From DAIOXA01 sp050949165 (lineage in GTDB: Bacteria > Bacillota > Proteinivoracia > UBA4975): a stretch of 64,000 bases of DNA. Each line of letters begins with the position of its first letter. The stretch's first letter is position 1. Where the stretch lies: the NCBI GenBank assembly GCA_050949165.1, contig JBMNFF010000003.1, positions 124,001-188,000 on the forward strand, written 5' to 3'. Position numbers and translations under genes: made by a program. The notes beneath the pieces were generated by a model. It was not told the origin of the DNA, ran no database searches, and worked only from the letters and a program-made list of their open reading frames with translations. Of the stretch, positions 52,437 to 60,796 are shown one piece after another.

Positions 52437-53159
52437 TTATTCCCCCTGCTCCCCCTCCAATCTCCGCAGGACTTCCCGGTACCCCTCCAGGACGTCGCCG
52501 CTATCCTGGCGGAAGCGGTCCTTGTCCAGGCCCTGGGTGGTCCCCGCCAACCAGAGCCGGCAGGTATCGGGAGATATTTCATCGATGAGGATTACCTCAT
52601 CACCCAGTAGCCCGAACTCCAATTTAAAGTCCACCAGGTCCAGGCCCACGTCGGCAAAGATTTGCCGCAGCTCCCCATTCACCGCCAGGGCCTGCTCTGC
52701 CATGGCCCGGCACTGAGCCGGCGTAGCCAGCTTGAGCATGGCGATATGGTCCCAAGTGAGGAGGGGGTCGTGGAGGGCGTCATTCTTCCAGAAGAACTCC
52801 ACCAGGGGCGGGTCGATGACCAGGTTGGCTGCCAGGCCCAGGCGGCGGCAGATGCTGCCGGCGGTGCGGTTGCGCACCACCACTTCCAGGGGCAGAAGCC
52901 GGGCCCGCCTCACCAGCATGGAAGTATCGTCCAGGGCCCGGACAAAGTGGCTGGGAATCCCCTTCTCGGCCAAACGGATAAAGAGCAGGGAAGAAATCTT
53001 GTTCAACAGCGCCCCCTTGCCCGGGAGCACCGCCTTCTTGGCGCCGTCGCCGGCGGTGATGCGATCGCTGAACTGGGCGATGCAGAGTTGGGGGTCGGCG
53101 GTGGCCCAAATGGCCTTGACCTTTCCCTGGTGCAGCATACTAGTCTTTTCCATCCTCAT
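52437..53159 (-). CDS. purC: SAICAR synthetase (PurC)
   Basis: 240 residues. MLHQGKVKAIWATADPQLCIAQFSDRITAGDG, IPSHFVRALDDTSMLVRRARLLPLEVVVRNRTAGSICRRLG and DFKLEFGLLGDEVILIDEISPDTCRLW are PurC hallmarks. ATG 53159 overlaps the purB stop (ATGA); a second ATG at 53153 is also possible. The gap to purL is only 63 nt, leaving no room for purS/purQ. Confidence 0.96.
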   Translation of the reverse strand: MRMEKTSMLHQGKVKAIWATADPQLCIAQFSDRITAGDGAKKAVLPGKGALLNKISSLLFIRLAEKGIPSHFVRALDDTSMLVRRARLLPLEVVVRNRTAGSICRRLGLAANLVIDPPLVEFFWKNDALHDPLLTWDHIAMLKLATPAQCRAMAEQALAVNGELRQIFADVGLDLVDFKLEFGLLGDEVILIDEISPDTCRLWLAGTTQGLDKDRFRQDSGDVLEGYREVLRRLEGEQGE

Positions 53160-54463
53160 CCCATCCTTCTGCCAATGCCGGCTCGGTCCAAGACCTGATC
53201 CACCCGGGCCAGCAGGCGGTTATAATCGAAGATATCGTTCAGCTCTTTTTGGGTTATATACTCCCGCAGTTCCGGCTCCTGCACCAGAGCATCCCGGAAT
53301 TGGCCGCCCTGCTGCCATACCCTCATTGCCGCCCTCTGCACCAGGTCATAGGCCGCCTCCCGGGTCAGGCCCTTGTCCACCAGGGCCAGGAGCACAGAGC
53401 CTGAGAAGCTCAGGCCCCGGGACAAGTTCAGATTGGCTTGCATCTGCTGGGGGTAGATATGCAAATCCCTCACTATCCCGGTAAGCTTATGGAGCATATA
53501 GTCCACCAGGATGGTGCTGTCGGGGAAGATTACCCGCTCCACCGAAGAGTGGGAGATATCCCGCTCATGCCAGAGGGCGATGTTTTCCAGGGCGGCCAGG
53601 CTGTTGCTGCGCACAATCCGGCTGAGGCCGCAGAGCTGCTCGCAGTTGACGGGATTGCGCTTATGGGGCATGGCCGAGGAGCCCTTCTGCCCGGCATAGA
53701 AGGGCTCTTCCACCTCCCGGGTCTCGGTGCGCTGCAAGTTGCGAATCTCCAGGGCCACCTTTTCCATGGAGGCGGCAATGAGGGCCAGGGTGGTCAGCAA
53801 GGCGGCGTGGCGATCCCGCTGGAGGATTTGGGTGGAGACCGGCGCCGGCTCCAGGCCCAACCGGGCGCAGACATATTCCTCCACCTCTGGGGGGATGTTG
53901 GCGAAGCTGCCCACCGCCCCCGAGAGCTTGCCCACGGCGACATCCTTGCGGGCCGCCGCCAGCCGCTGACGCTGGCGCAAGAACTCCTGATACCAGAGGG
54001 CGAATTTCAAACCCAAAGTGGTGGGCTCGGCATGGACCCCGTGGGTGCGGCCCATCATCACGACATGGCGGTGCTGATCTGCCTTGGCGGCCAGGACTGC
54101 CAGCAGTCCCTCCAGGCCGGCATCGATGAGGTCCACAGCCTGAACCAGCTGGCAACTGGCGGCGGTGTCCACCACATCGGAGGAGGTGAGGCCGTAGTGG
54201 ATGTACCGGGACTCGGGCCCCAGGCTCTCGGCCACACAGCGGGTAAAGGCGATGACATCGTGGCGGGTGGTCTCCTCCAGTTCCAAAACCCGCTGGACGC
54301 TGAAGCGGGCCTTGGCCCGGATTTCCTCCACCGCCGAGGCGGGAACCTTGCCCAGCCGGGCCCAGGCCTCACAGGCCAGGATCTCCACCTCCAGCCACAA
54401 TTTGAACTTATTCTCCAGGGTCCAGATCCTTGCCATCTCGGGACGGGAATAGCGCTCAATCAT
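53156..54463 (-). CDS. purB: Adenylosuccinate lyase (PurB)
   Basis: About 435 residues. YIHYGLTSSDVVDTA, MMGRTHGVHAEPTTLGLKFALW (catalytic His), the signature GQKGSSAMPHKRNPVNCEQ and RDISHSSVER are complete. Works twice, in IMP and AMP synthesis. ATG 54463 overlaps purE by 8 nt. Confidence 0.96.
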   Translation of the reverse strand: MIERYSRPEMARIWTLENKFKLWLEVEILACEAWARLGKVPASAVEEIRAKARFSVQRVLELEETTRHDVIAFTRCVAESLGPESRYIHYGLTSSDVVDTAASCQLVQAVDLIDAGLEGLLAVLAAKADQHRHVVMMGRTHGVHAEPTTLGLKFALWYQEFLRQRQRLAAARKDVAVGKLSGAVGSFANIPPEVEEYVCARLGLEPAPVSTQILQRDRHAALLTTLALIAASMEKVALEIRNLQRTETREVEEPFYAGQKGSSAMPHKRNPVNCEQLCGLSRIVRSNSLAALENIALWHERDISHSSVERVIFPDSTILVDYMLHKLTGIVRDLHIYPQQMQANLNLSRGLSFSGSVLLALVDKGLTREAAYDLVQRAAMRVWQQGGQFRDALVQEPELREYITQKELNDIFDYNRLLARVDQVLDRAGIGRRMG

Positions 54464-54956
54464 GCCTGCCCTCCAACTGCCTGCGCAGCTGCTGATCCTT
54501 GGCCAGCACCTGTCGGCGCTGCTCATCCCGATACTCCTCCAGCCTGGCAGCTAAGCTGGAGTCGGCCAGGGCCAGAATCTCAATGGCCAGGAGGGCGGCG
54601 TTACGGGCGTTGTCTATCCCCACGGTGGCCACCGGCACTCCCGGTGGCATCTGGACCACGGAATACAGAGCGTCTTGGCCCGAAAGGGGCCCCGCTGCCA
54701 GGGGCACGCCAATCACCGGCCGCCGGGTATGGGCCGCCACCACCCCCGGCAAATGGGCGGCCAGGCCGGCGGCGGCGATGAAGACCTGCACCCCCGCCGC
54801 CTCTGCCTGCCGGACATACTCAACGCATTCCGCCGGTGTGCGGTGGGCCGACAGCACCCTCACCTCTGCATCGATGCCAAACTCCTCCAGCAGGTCCCGG
54901 GCCTTGCCCAGTTTGGGCCAGTCGGAATCGCTGCCCATGATAATCGCCACTTGCAT
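54456..54956 (-). CDS. purE: N5-CAIR mutase / AIR carboxylase (PurE)
   Basis: 166 residues. VAIIMGSDSDWPKL, VLSAHRTPAECVEYV and GLAAHLPGVVAAHTRRPVIGVPL. Without a purK partner in the operon, the enzyme either depends on a purK elsewhere or uses CO2 directly (class II); the sequence as read here does not decide this. First gene after the guanine riboswitch. Confidence 0.95.
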   Translation of the reverse strand: MQVAIIMGSDSDWPKLGKARDLLEEFGIDAEVRVLSAHRTPAECVEYVRQAEAAGVQVFIAAAGLAAHLPGVVAAHTRRPVIGVPLAAGPLSGQDALYSVVQMPPGVPVATVGIDNARNAALLAIEILALADSSLAARLEEYRDEQRRQVLAKDQQLRRQLEGRHD

Positions 54957-54984
54957 CTCTGCACCTCCAGTTTTTTCTACAAAT

Positions 54985-55040
54985 AGGAAAGCCCAGGCTA
55001 AGGTAGGTTTACGGTCAGAAACCTACCCGCCTGGGCTTTT
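54985..55040 (-). terminator. Riboswitch terminator before purE
   Basis: AAAGCCCAGGC and GCCTGGGCTTT form the outer stem, with TAGGTTT/AAACCTA inside, just downstream of the aptamer. The stem is long; U-run is short (TTTCCTATTT). Confidence 0.75.
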
Positions 55041-55114
55041 ATCCCTTCGGTGTAGCTGTGCACAGCACAGCCTGTACCACTCGGACCCAAATGGGAACCC
55101 TAGGTACACTTTCC

Positions 55115-55181
55115 CCGTAGTCAGGCAATTTACGGTTGCCTGGTAGAGACTCCCGGGCCTTATTCCCGGGATTATACGAGC
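55115..55181 (-). ncRNA. Guanine-type purine riboswitch controlling the pur operon
   Basis: On the minus strand: CTCGTATAAT opens P1/J1-2, GTCTCTACC is the conserved J2/3 core, CCGTAAATTGCC the P3 loop, and GACTACG closes P1. The C in GACTACG is the specificity base for guanine (adenine types carry U). A large terminator follows, so guanine turns purine synthesis off. Confidence 0.95.
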
Positions 55182-55235
55182 GCCTATTCAGTTTGTACCC
55201 CCATCATAACTCTGCCCTGAGGCGAAGTCAAGCGA

Positions 55236-55262
55236 AGAGGGAAAGGCCGGCGAAGGCCGGCC
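55236..55262 (-). terminator. Terminator of the NCS2 permease gene
   Basis: GGCCGGC/GCCGGCC stem (55245-55262) with TTTCCCTC on the minus strand. Confidence 0.6.
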
Positions 55263-55343
55263 GTTCTTTAGAAGGGTACGATGCTGGGGAAGAAGTGGAC
55301 CAGGGAGATTAGGGCCAAGATGTAGATGAACCAGTTCAGCTCC

Positions 55344-56669
55344 TTACCCTTTCCCGGAAACCAACTTGACAATGGGATAGGAGATGAAGCCGATGGCAAT
55401 CCCGCTGGCGATGCTGTAGGCAAAGGGCATGAAGGCAATGGTCAGGAAAGCGGGGAAAGCCTCGGTAAAGTCGTCGAAATTGATGCCGGTGATGGCGCCC
55501 ATCATCAAGACGCCGACGATGATCAGGGCGGGGGCAGTGGCGACACCGGGGACCATGCCGGCCAAGGGAGTGAAGAAGAGAGCCAGCAGGAAGAGGATGC
55601 CGACAACCACTGCAGTCAGACCAGTGCGGCCGCCCTCGGATACGCCAGCGGTGCTCTCCACATAGGTGGTGACGGTGGAAGTACCCAGCAAGGCGCCGAA
55701 GACTGTCCCAAAGGCGTCGACCATCATGGCCTGCTTGATCTTGGGCAGGCGGCCCTTCTCATCCAGGAAACCGGCCCGGGCGCCGGTGCCCAACACGGTG
55801 CCCATGGTGTCAAAGAGGTCGACAAAGACCAGACTGAAGATGGTGATAAAGCCCAGTTTCAGGGCGCCGGCAAAATCGAATTTGAAGGCGATTTCGCTCA
55901 GTGCCGTAAAGTTCTTGCCGATATCCAGGGAGACAAAGTCGCCGATGCCGGTGGGAATAGGAGTAACTGTTGCGGTACCGGTGCCGAAGAACCAGCCGAT
56001 AAAGGGGGCGCCGGCTTCATAGGCGGCAGCGCTGGGGAAGAACCAGCCCAGAACTGTGGTAATCAGGATACCAAGGAGGATGCCGCCGCGAACCCGGGCA
56101 GCCATGAGGATGGCGGTGATGACCAAACCCAGGAGGGCCAGGAAGACCGGTGGAGTAGCCACAGCGCCCAGGCCGAGGATTGTCCCCTGTCCTTGGACGA
56201 TAATGCCGGCGTTGGAAAGGCCAATCAGGGCGATGAAGAGACCGATACCTGCAGCAACGGCCTTTTTCAGGGAGCCGGGAACTGCCGCGTCAATCCAGTC
56301 GATGATTCCGGTTACTGCCAAGACAAAGAAGACGATACCAGAGATGACCACGGCGCCCAGAGCGGCCTGCCAGGACGCTCCCATGCCAATCACTACGGAA
56401 AAGGCAAAGAAGGCGTTGAGGCCCATGCCGCTGGCCAGGGCAAAGGGATAGTTGGTGACAAAACCCATGAGGATGGTGGTGAAGGCCGCAGCCAAAATGG
56501 TTGCCGTCATGATGGCGTTAAAGGCATTGGGTGTGTCGATGGCGGCTGATAGAATATCAGGGTTTACAAAAATGATATAGGCCATGGTCATGAAAGTAGT
56601 AACGCCGGCAATTATTTCGGTCCGGACATTGGTGCCATGCTCCTTAAGCTTAAAGAACTTCTGTAACAT
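55344..56669 (-). CDS. NCS2-family purine permease (PbuG/AzgA type), frameshifted at the C-terminus
   Basis: 441 residues before the stop, about 13 helices. EIIAGVTTFMTMAYIIFVNPDIL, NYPFALASGMGLNAFFAFSVV and GTSTVTTYVESTAGVSEGGRTGLTAV are typical of hypoxanthine/guanine permeases of the AzgA branch. The final VSGKG is followed by a stop, yet one base over the frame continues KELNWFIYILALISLVHFF to a stop at 55268, which is the usual family ending. A one-base insertion near 55346 or a sequencing error. Under its own guanine riboswitch. Confidence 0.9.
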   Translation of the reverse strand: MLQKFFKLKEHGTNVRTEIIAGVTTFMTMAYIIFVNPDILSAAIDTPNAFNAIMTATILAAAFTTILMGFVTNYPFALASGMGLNAFFAFSVVIGMGASWQAALGAVVISGIVFFVLAVTGIIDWIDAAVPGSLKKAVAAGIGLFIALIGLSNAGIIVQGQGTILGLGAVATPPVFLALLGLVITAILMAARVRGGILLGILITTVLGWFFPSAAAYEAGAPFIGWFFGTGTATVTPIPTGIGDFVSLDIGKNFTALSEIAFKFDFAGALKLGFITIFSLVFVDLFDTMGTVLGTGARAGFLDEKGRLPKIKQAMMVDAFGTVFGALLGTSTVTTYVESTAGVSEGGRTGLTAVVVGILFLLALFFTPLAGMVPGVATAPALIIVGVLMMGAITGINFDDFTEAFPAFLTIAFMPFAYSIASGIAIGFISYPIVKLVSGKG

Positions 56670-56699
56670 TCGTTCCCCTCCTAAAATATTAGGTTGTAT

Positions 56700-56750
56700 T
56701 TAAAAAATCCAGGGGCAGGTTGACGACGACAACCTACCTCTGGATTTTAT
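56700..56750 (-). terminator. Riboswitch terminator before the permease
   Basis: AAAATCCAG...CTGGATTTT outer stem and AGGTTG/CAACCT inner stem, followed by TTTTTTAAA on the minus strand, ending 30 nt before the permease ATG. Confidence 0.85.
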
Positions 56751-56810
56751 CCCACGCCAAATACAGCAGACAAATGCTGCTGGGCCCCGGATATCACCTG
56801 GGTAAATCCT

Positions 56811-56877
56811 CGTAGTCAGACAATTTACGGTTGCCTGGTAGAGACTCTCGGGCCGTATTCCCGACATTATACGAGCT
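56811..56877 (-). ncRNA. Guanine-type purine riboswitch controlling the permease
   Basis: Same architecture as the pur-operon element: CTCGTATAAT, GTCTCTACC, CCGTAAATTG and GACTACG on the minus strand, with the guanine-specific C. The rest (56878-57109) is AT-rich with no gene seen. Confidence 0.95.
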
Positions 56878-57109
56878 GCCATATTATATTGTGACCACGG
56901 GACTAATCATAGACCATTGCCCGCTTGCGGTCAAGCCATTTATTAGAAGTAGACCTAGTCGCCCTTGTGCATCTTGAAACATTATTCGACATTGTCCGGG
57001 AAAAATCCTGCCGTTAAACTGTATTTTATTTTCTGTTTTTTAGTGACTGTAATTTAACAGCGAAAATACAAGCTTAAAGCAAAAAAAGGCCATGAATAGA
57101 CCCTTTCTT

Positions 57110-57355
57110 TTATTCCTCATAGTGGCCTCTGCACGAAGCGATTTAACTAGCTCCATCTTTTTCACAATAAACAATCCTATGCGCTCCGTCAATGCGCCTG
57201 CTCCACCAGCCGCTTAAGTTGCCCTTTACGATGCCATCATAGGGATTTGGCTGAACATCTTTTATAAGCGCATTTATTCGCTTCAAAACTTTCTTGTCTT
57301 GGGTTTGCCAATAACAGTATTCTTCCCATGCCCTTTCTTCCCATAAGAGCCGCAT
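57110..57355 (-). pseudogene. YoeB-like toxin with an in-frame stop
   Basis: ATG 57355 reads MRLLWEERAWEEYCYWQTQD, KKVLKRINALIKDVQPNPYDG, NLSGWWSRRIDGAHRIVY, clearly the YoeB/Txe mRNA interferase. TAA at about 57149 interrupts it; beyond, in the same frame, IASCRGHYEE completes the family C-terminus including the catalytic His-Tyr. About five residues (usually KPEPL) before NLSG are also missing. So the toxin is dead. It overlaps the antitoxin remnant (TGATG). Confidence 0.8.
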
Positions 57356-57590
57356 CAAGCTTCCTCTATCAAATCATGTTCAACAAACTTCGCACGCCCT
57401 GCGGCAATATCTGCTATAACTTGTTCCAAGTGCTTCATATTGCTCTCAGAATAAAAGGGTCGGCGGAGACTTCAAAAGGTATCCGCCTCTCTCTGACAAC
57501 AGTTTTTGCAAAAATCGTAAAAGCAGCAGTCATAGAAAGCCCCATTTCCGCGCAAACCTTTTCCATGTTCTTTTTTATATCATTACCAGG
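57355..57590 (-). pseudogene. RelB/DinJ-like antitoxin remnant
   Basis: From about 57581: NDIKKNMEKVCAEMGLSMTAAFTIFAKTVVRERRIPFEVSADPF, then a frame break in a T-run, then (57438 on) MKHLEQVIADIAAGRAKFVEHDLIEEA, the standard C-terminus of this family. The N-terminal strand is missing, replaced by DNA holding a terminator. Partner of the dead toxin. Confidence 0.75.
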
Positions 57591-57605
57591 AATACATAAC
57601 AGCAC

Positions 57606-57632
57606 AAAAACCCCGAAAACATCGGGGTTTTT
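57606..57632. terminator. Bidirectional terminator upstream of the decayed toxin-antitoxin pair
   Basis: CCCCGA 57611-57616 pairs with TCGGGG 57622-57627; T-runs on both strands. It lies where the antitoxin start should be. The stretch 57633-57988 is AT-rich; only a weak 63-codon plus-strand frame is present. Confidence 0.75.
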
Positions 57633-57988
57633 GGTTTTCCTGGTATTATTCCCATTCGTTGCAGATCTCTTTAACTTAAACAAAATCGCTTAGTGAATAT
57701 GATACCTGCTATTCTGATTATTTTGATTGTCCATATTATCATAGCTGTACTATGGATGCTTATCAAAATCTTATCAGCGGTGATAAATGATTGGGAGCAG
57801 ATCGAGGTAATTGTTCCGGGTGGTTGTTACCTTGATATAAATATTATACGCAAAATTGACCGGAAAATCAAGATGTTGCAGTAAATTCGATGTGAGAATC
57901 ATCGCCGGATATGATATGAGGCTCCCACCACTAACAAACATAAAGAAGCAAGGGGTATTTCACCCTTGCTTCTATCGGTCAGTATGCG

Positions 57989-58314
57989 CTATTCAGCTAA
58001 CAAATTGGAATCTACTCTATAATAGTTTAATGCCCAAGATACAAACTGGATGGTCGGCTGGTATCTTATATTATTGATGACAATTCCCTCTGTTGTTTCA
58101 ATGCTGATCTCCACCATGCTGTCGGCAAGTTCGATGCTCAATGTCTGCTGTTCTTCTTCACTCATGCCCTTAAAAACAGTATTTTGATAATCGTCATTTC
58201 CCATAGCGTAGGAATGATACAGAATGTCAAACAAATCCTTTATCTTATCGTGTCTGTGATTTTATCATTCCCAATAGTAATACTGGCAATATCAGCAGCT
58301 TCATCAACACCATA
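57989..58314 (-). pseudogene. Frameshifted fragment of a hypothetical protein
   Basis: Upstream part (to 58314) reads YGVDEAADIASITIGNDKITDT; one frame over it continues DKIKDLFDILYHSYAMGNDDYQ, NTVFKGMSEEEQQTLSIELADSMVEI and IRYQPTIQFVSWALNYYRVDSNLLAE. The reading sense flows across the break, so this is probably one gene with a base change in length. Family not recognised. Confidence 0.5.
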
Positions 58315-58370
58315 AGTATGCCGAATTTCTTAAGGAAAATTCAGTGTTGTAAATATAAGTAATTCAACTG

Positions 58371-58526
58371 TTACGAATCCTCCACAGCGAAAAATGCTCG
58401 CTCGTCAAGAAGCAACAAATTTCGCAAGACAAAACAAAACGCCCGACTCAAGATTTTGTTAATCTCAAGTCGGGCGTTTAGCTCGTATATTAAGTTTGGA
58501 GGTTTCGGGCGTATCAATTTTTTCAT
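58371..58526 (-). CDS. Small hypothetical reading frame after repeat copy A
   Basis: 51 codons from ATG 58526 with GGAAGTG upstream: MKKLIRPKPPNLIYELNARL..., no membrane segment, no family known. A strong terminator-like hairpin runs through its middle, which argues against translation as a normal gene; it may instead be part of a mobile repeat unit. Confidence 0.3.
   Translation of the reverse strand: MKKLIRPKPPNLIYELNARLEINKILSRAFCFVLRNLLLLDERAFFAVEDS
58432..58481 (-). terminator. Strong hairpin with U-run
   Basis: On the minus strand CGCCCGACTTGAGATT pairs imperfectly with AATCTTGAGTCGGGCG, followed by TTTTGTTTTG. Confidence 0.75.
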
Positions 58527-58564
58527 CTTTTCACTTCCTTTCGGCAGATTTCTTATGTGTCAAT

Positions 58565-58645
58565 ATAGCAAAACACGGCGATACCTTTTCAGTACCACCG
58601 TGTTCGCTTGTTGTCGTCGATTGATCGGCGGCTGTATTATTTTTG
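58565..58645 (-). repeat. Intergenic repeat, copy A
   Basis: About 80 bp; plus-strand core TTTTCAGTACCACCGTGTT, then CGCTTGTTGTCGTCGATTGA, TCGGCGGCTGTATTATT. ACACGG...CCGTGT ends can fold. Lies 8 nt after the stop of the anti-sigma-like gene. Confidence 0.85.
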
Positions 58646-58653
58646 AATGTCGC

Positions 58654-59550
58654 TTAATCTTTGCTTAATACTGAAAACCATCCTTCCATTTCCTCAGTAA
58701 CTCGATAATAGCGCAAGGTGTCATTGCTATAAATCCAGCCACCCGCTGCGTCATACTCTAAACAAAAGCGAAGACCGTCAGCAGTTTCAAGCATAATTGT
58801 CATTTTGTTTTCGTTTGTCTGATCATAGGCTTGTAGCAATTCTTCCTCCGTGGCAATGTGTCCGTAATTCATCTCGTGGTAATCATCACTGCTGTAATCT
58901 TTTAAGGCAATGGAATAAGAATAGAACTCAGCAAGCATTTCTTTATCAGTTATTTTAGGACCGACAACTTTCTTTTCAAACCAATCATTAACAACCGATA
59001 TAGAGGAAATGTTCTCAGCATTTTTTACAGCATAGATTGAGTAAAGCATTTCCAAAGATATAGATTCAGTATCCGGTAATACATAATTGTTAAAGACAAC
59101 CGCATTATATTCTCCATTATCGCAAATTACATAGACAGCTTCACAAGGAGCAGCTGCATAGGAATATAAAACGATGTCTGTCTTTTCGACAGTTGCGATG
59201 TATTCGCTCTTTCCACCTGGGTTCTTTTTTGTCAAATAGGTAATCATATCACCTGCGTCTGTTTCGTTAATTGGTGCTTTGATACCTAATCTTTTCAGCA
59301 CAGATTTTTCTTCGCAAACCTCGTAAAAAGCGTTATTGTACTCAATCCTCTGTATATCTTCGGTAGGTAGTTTATCTTGGGATAGTTGAGTTAACGGAAT
59401 TGCAAAGCTAATAACTAACGCTAAACAAGCCGCCATAGCCCCCCATTTTATCCAAGCATTCTTTTTCTTTGCGGCGGTATAGTTAATAGATTCACTCACA
59501 TACTTATCGCCAATCTCACCAAGAGCGTGAGAAAACTTTTTTGGTGTCAT
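58654..59550 (-). CDS. Single-pass membrane protein, probable anti-sigma factor
   Basis: 298 residues. Short cytoplasmic N-terminus (MTPKKFSHALGEIGDKYVSESINYTAAKKKNAWIKWG), one helix (AMAACLALVISFAIPL) and a long outside domain without known motifs. It overlaps the sigma-factor gene by 4 nt, the normal arrangement for an anti-sigma regulator, and the N-terminal layout fits that role. Composition is AT-rich compared with the rest of the window. Confidence 0.6.
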   Translation of the reverse strand: MTPKKFSHALGEIGDKYVSESINYTAAKKKNAWIKWGAMAACLALVISFAIPLTQLSQDKLPTEDIQRIEYNNAFYEVCEEKSVLKRLGIKAPINETDAGDMITYLTKKNPGGKSEYIATVEKTDIVLYSYAAAPCEAVYVICDNGEYNAVVFNNYVLPDTESISLEMLYSIYAVKNAENISSISVVNDWFEKKVVGPKITDKEMLAEFYSYSIALKDYSSDDYHEMNYGHIATEEELLQAYDQTNENKMTIMLETADGLRFCLEYDAAGGWIYSNDTLRYYRVTEEMEGWFSVLSKD

Positions 59551-60104
59551 ACTAAAACCCCTCTTTCCAATAGGTATTCCCGTAATTTATTCCGGGTACG
59601 GGTGAGCCGGACGGATACGTTCTTTTCCGTAAGACCTACGCGCTGTGCTATATCCGAATATGTATCGGAAAACCAATAGCGCCGCAGAAAGATCACTCGA
59701 TTTTCAACAGACAAAGTATCCAGGAACCCTTCAATGATATGCGCCAATTCCTTTCCGGCGATTTCATCCTCAACAGTATTAGGCGACGCCAGGCAGTTTT
59801 CTAATTCTTCCATAGCCACGTCATAGGTGCTGTTTCGCTTGATGGCCGTGTTCAGCTCATAGCGTTTCAGAGAAATGTTCCTCACGATCTTACACAGGAA
59901 AGTGAGCAATGGATTGGGGCTGGCCGGTGGGATCGCATTCCAAGCGCCCAGATAGGCATCGTTCACACATTCTTCTGCGTCCAAATCGTTATGCAGAATG
60001 TTGTAGGAAATGTTATGGCAAGCCCGACCGTATTTTGTATCCACTTCTTTGATTGCCTGCTCGGATCGTTCAAAGAACAGCTCTATGATTTTTTCATCTT
60101 CCAT
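59547..60104 (-). CDS. ECF-type RNA polymerase sigma factor
   Basis: About 185 residues. Region 2: DTKYGRACHNISYNILHNDLDAEECVNDAYLGAWNAIPP; region 4: LSVENRVIFLRRYWFSDTYSDIAQRVGLTEKNVSVRLTRTRNKLREYL. Typical of the sigma-70 family with extracytoplasmic function. Start ATG 60104, with AAAGGAGGCGG about 10 nt upstream of a run of possible GTG/TTG starts. Co-transcribed with the membrane protein behind it. Confidence 0.88.
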   Translation of the reverse strand: MEDEKIIELFFERSEQAIKEVDTKYGRACHNISYNILHNDLDAEECVNDAYLGAWNAIPPASPNPLLTFLCKIVRNISLKRYELNTAIKRNSTYDVAMEELENCLASPNTVEDEIAGKELAHIIEGFLDTLSVENRVIFLRRYWFSDTYSDIAQRVGLTEKNVSVRLTRTRNKLREYLLERGVLV

Positions 60105-60190
60105 CAATAACACCGCCTCCTTTCACCTATATACTACGGTTTTCGCCCGGAAAACTACATGGAAAGAGAAATTTTCAAAATATTTTTGTG

Positions 60191-60270
60191 ATAGCAAGAC
60201 ACGGCGATACCTTTTCAGTACCACCGTGTTCGCTTGTAGTCGTCGATTGATCGGCGGATGTATTATTTGT
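60191..60270 (-). repeat. Intergenic repeat, copy B
   Basis: Matches copy A over about 75 bp (ATAGCAAGACACGGCGATAC, then the same core with TGTAGTCGTCG). Begins about 20 nt after the stop of the 48-codon membrane gene. Confidence 0.85.
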
Positions 60271-60290
60271 TTCGTCAAATTGGAATTGGC

Positions 60291-60437
60291 TTAATTGTCT
60301 TTCTTGGAATTGCACAGCACGATCATAAAACCGACTATTCCCAACAAAACACCTATCCACCAAAATAATGTTTCTTGTGTTACTGCAAAGATAAGTCCCA
60401 ACAGCAAAAATGCAAATCCAACATTCTGCTTTTTCAT
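60291..60437 (-). CDS. Small two-helix membrane protein
   Basis: 48 residues from ATG 60437: MKKQNVGFAFLLLGLIFAVT, QETLFWWIGVLLGIVGFMIVL, CNSKKDN. AAGGAG lies 8 nt upstream. Two hydrophobic helices with a short loop. Function unknown. Sits 32 nt after the lipoprotein gene, likely in one operon with it. Too short for most gene finders. Confidence 0.55.
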   Translation of the reverse strand: MKKQNVGFAFLLLGLIFAVTQETLFWWIGVLLGIVGFMIVLCNSKKDN

Positions 60438-60469
60438 CCAATCACACTCCTTGTCAAATTCTTATTGGC

Positions 60470-60778
60470 TTAATCGGTGTTATTGTAAGTTATCATTACA
60501 AACGGATACGGCTCATCTGTATCTGTGGTATATTCAGCCTCCACAATAACCTCGTCACCTACAGCTAAGTCAGATGGGATTGAAATTGTCAAATCTGTAA
60601 TCTCAAAAGTGACCTCTCTGTTTGCACCACCGTAGTAAATAATCGTAATGGTTGTATCAGTAATCTCTGTGACTTCTCCTGTGTATGTCTTATGAATGAG
60701 TTTAGGCTCAGGTTTGTTACAACCAACCAAAGAGAGGACACAGACCAATGCCAAAACAAGTGCTATCAACTTTTTCAT
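60470..60778 (-). CDS. Small lipoprotein with OB-like outside domain
   Basis: About 102 residues. Signal KKLIALVLALVCVLSLVGC with lipobox VLSLVGC, then a beta-rich domain (YTGEVTEITDTTITIIYYGG, ISIPSDLAVGDEVIVEAEYTT). No family named. ATG 60778 with a site in AAAGGGTGTG; upstream in-frame text comes from repeat copy C and is not part of the gene. Confidence 0.65.
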   Translation of the reverse strand: MKKLIALVLALVCVLSLVGCNKPEPKLIHKTYTGEVTEITDTTITIIYYGGANREVTFEITDLTISIPSDLAVGDEVIVEAEYTTDTDEPYPFVMITYNNTD

Positions 60779-60796
60779 ACAATCACACCCTTTACT

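Noticed and set aside
57693..57884. 63-codon plus-strand frame with hydrophobic start
   Set aside because: No ribosome site, no family, lies in AT-rich eroded DNA; chance frame more likely.
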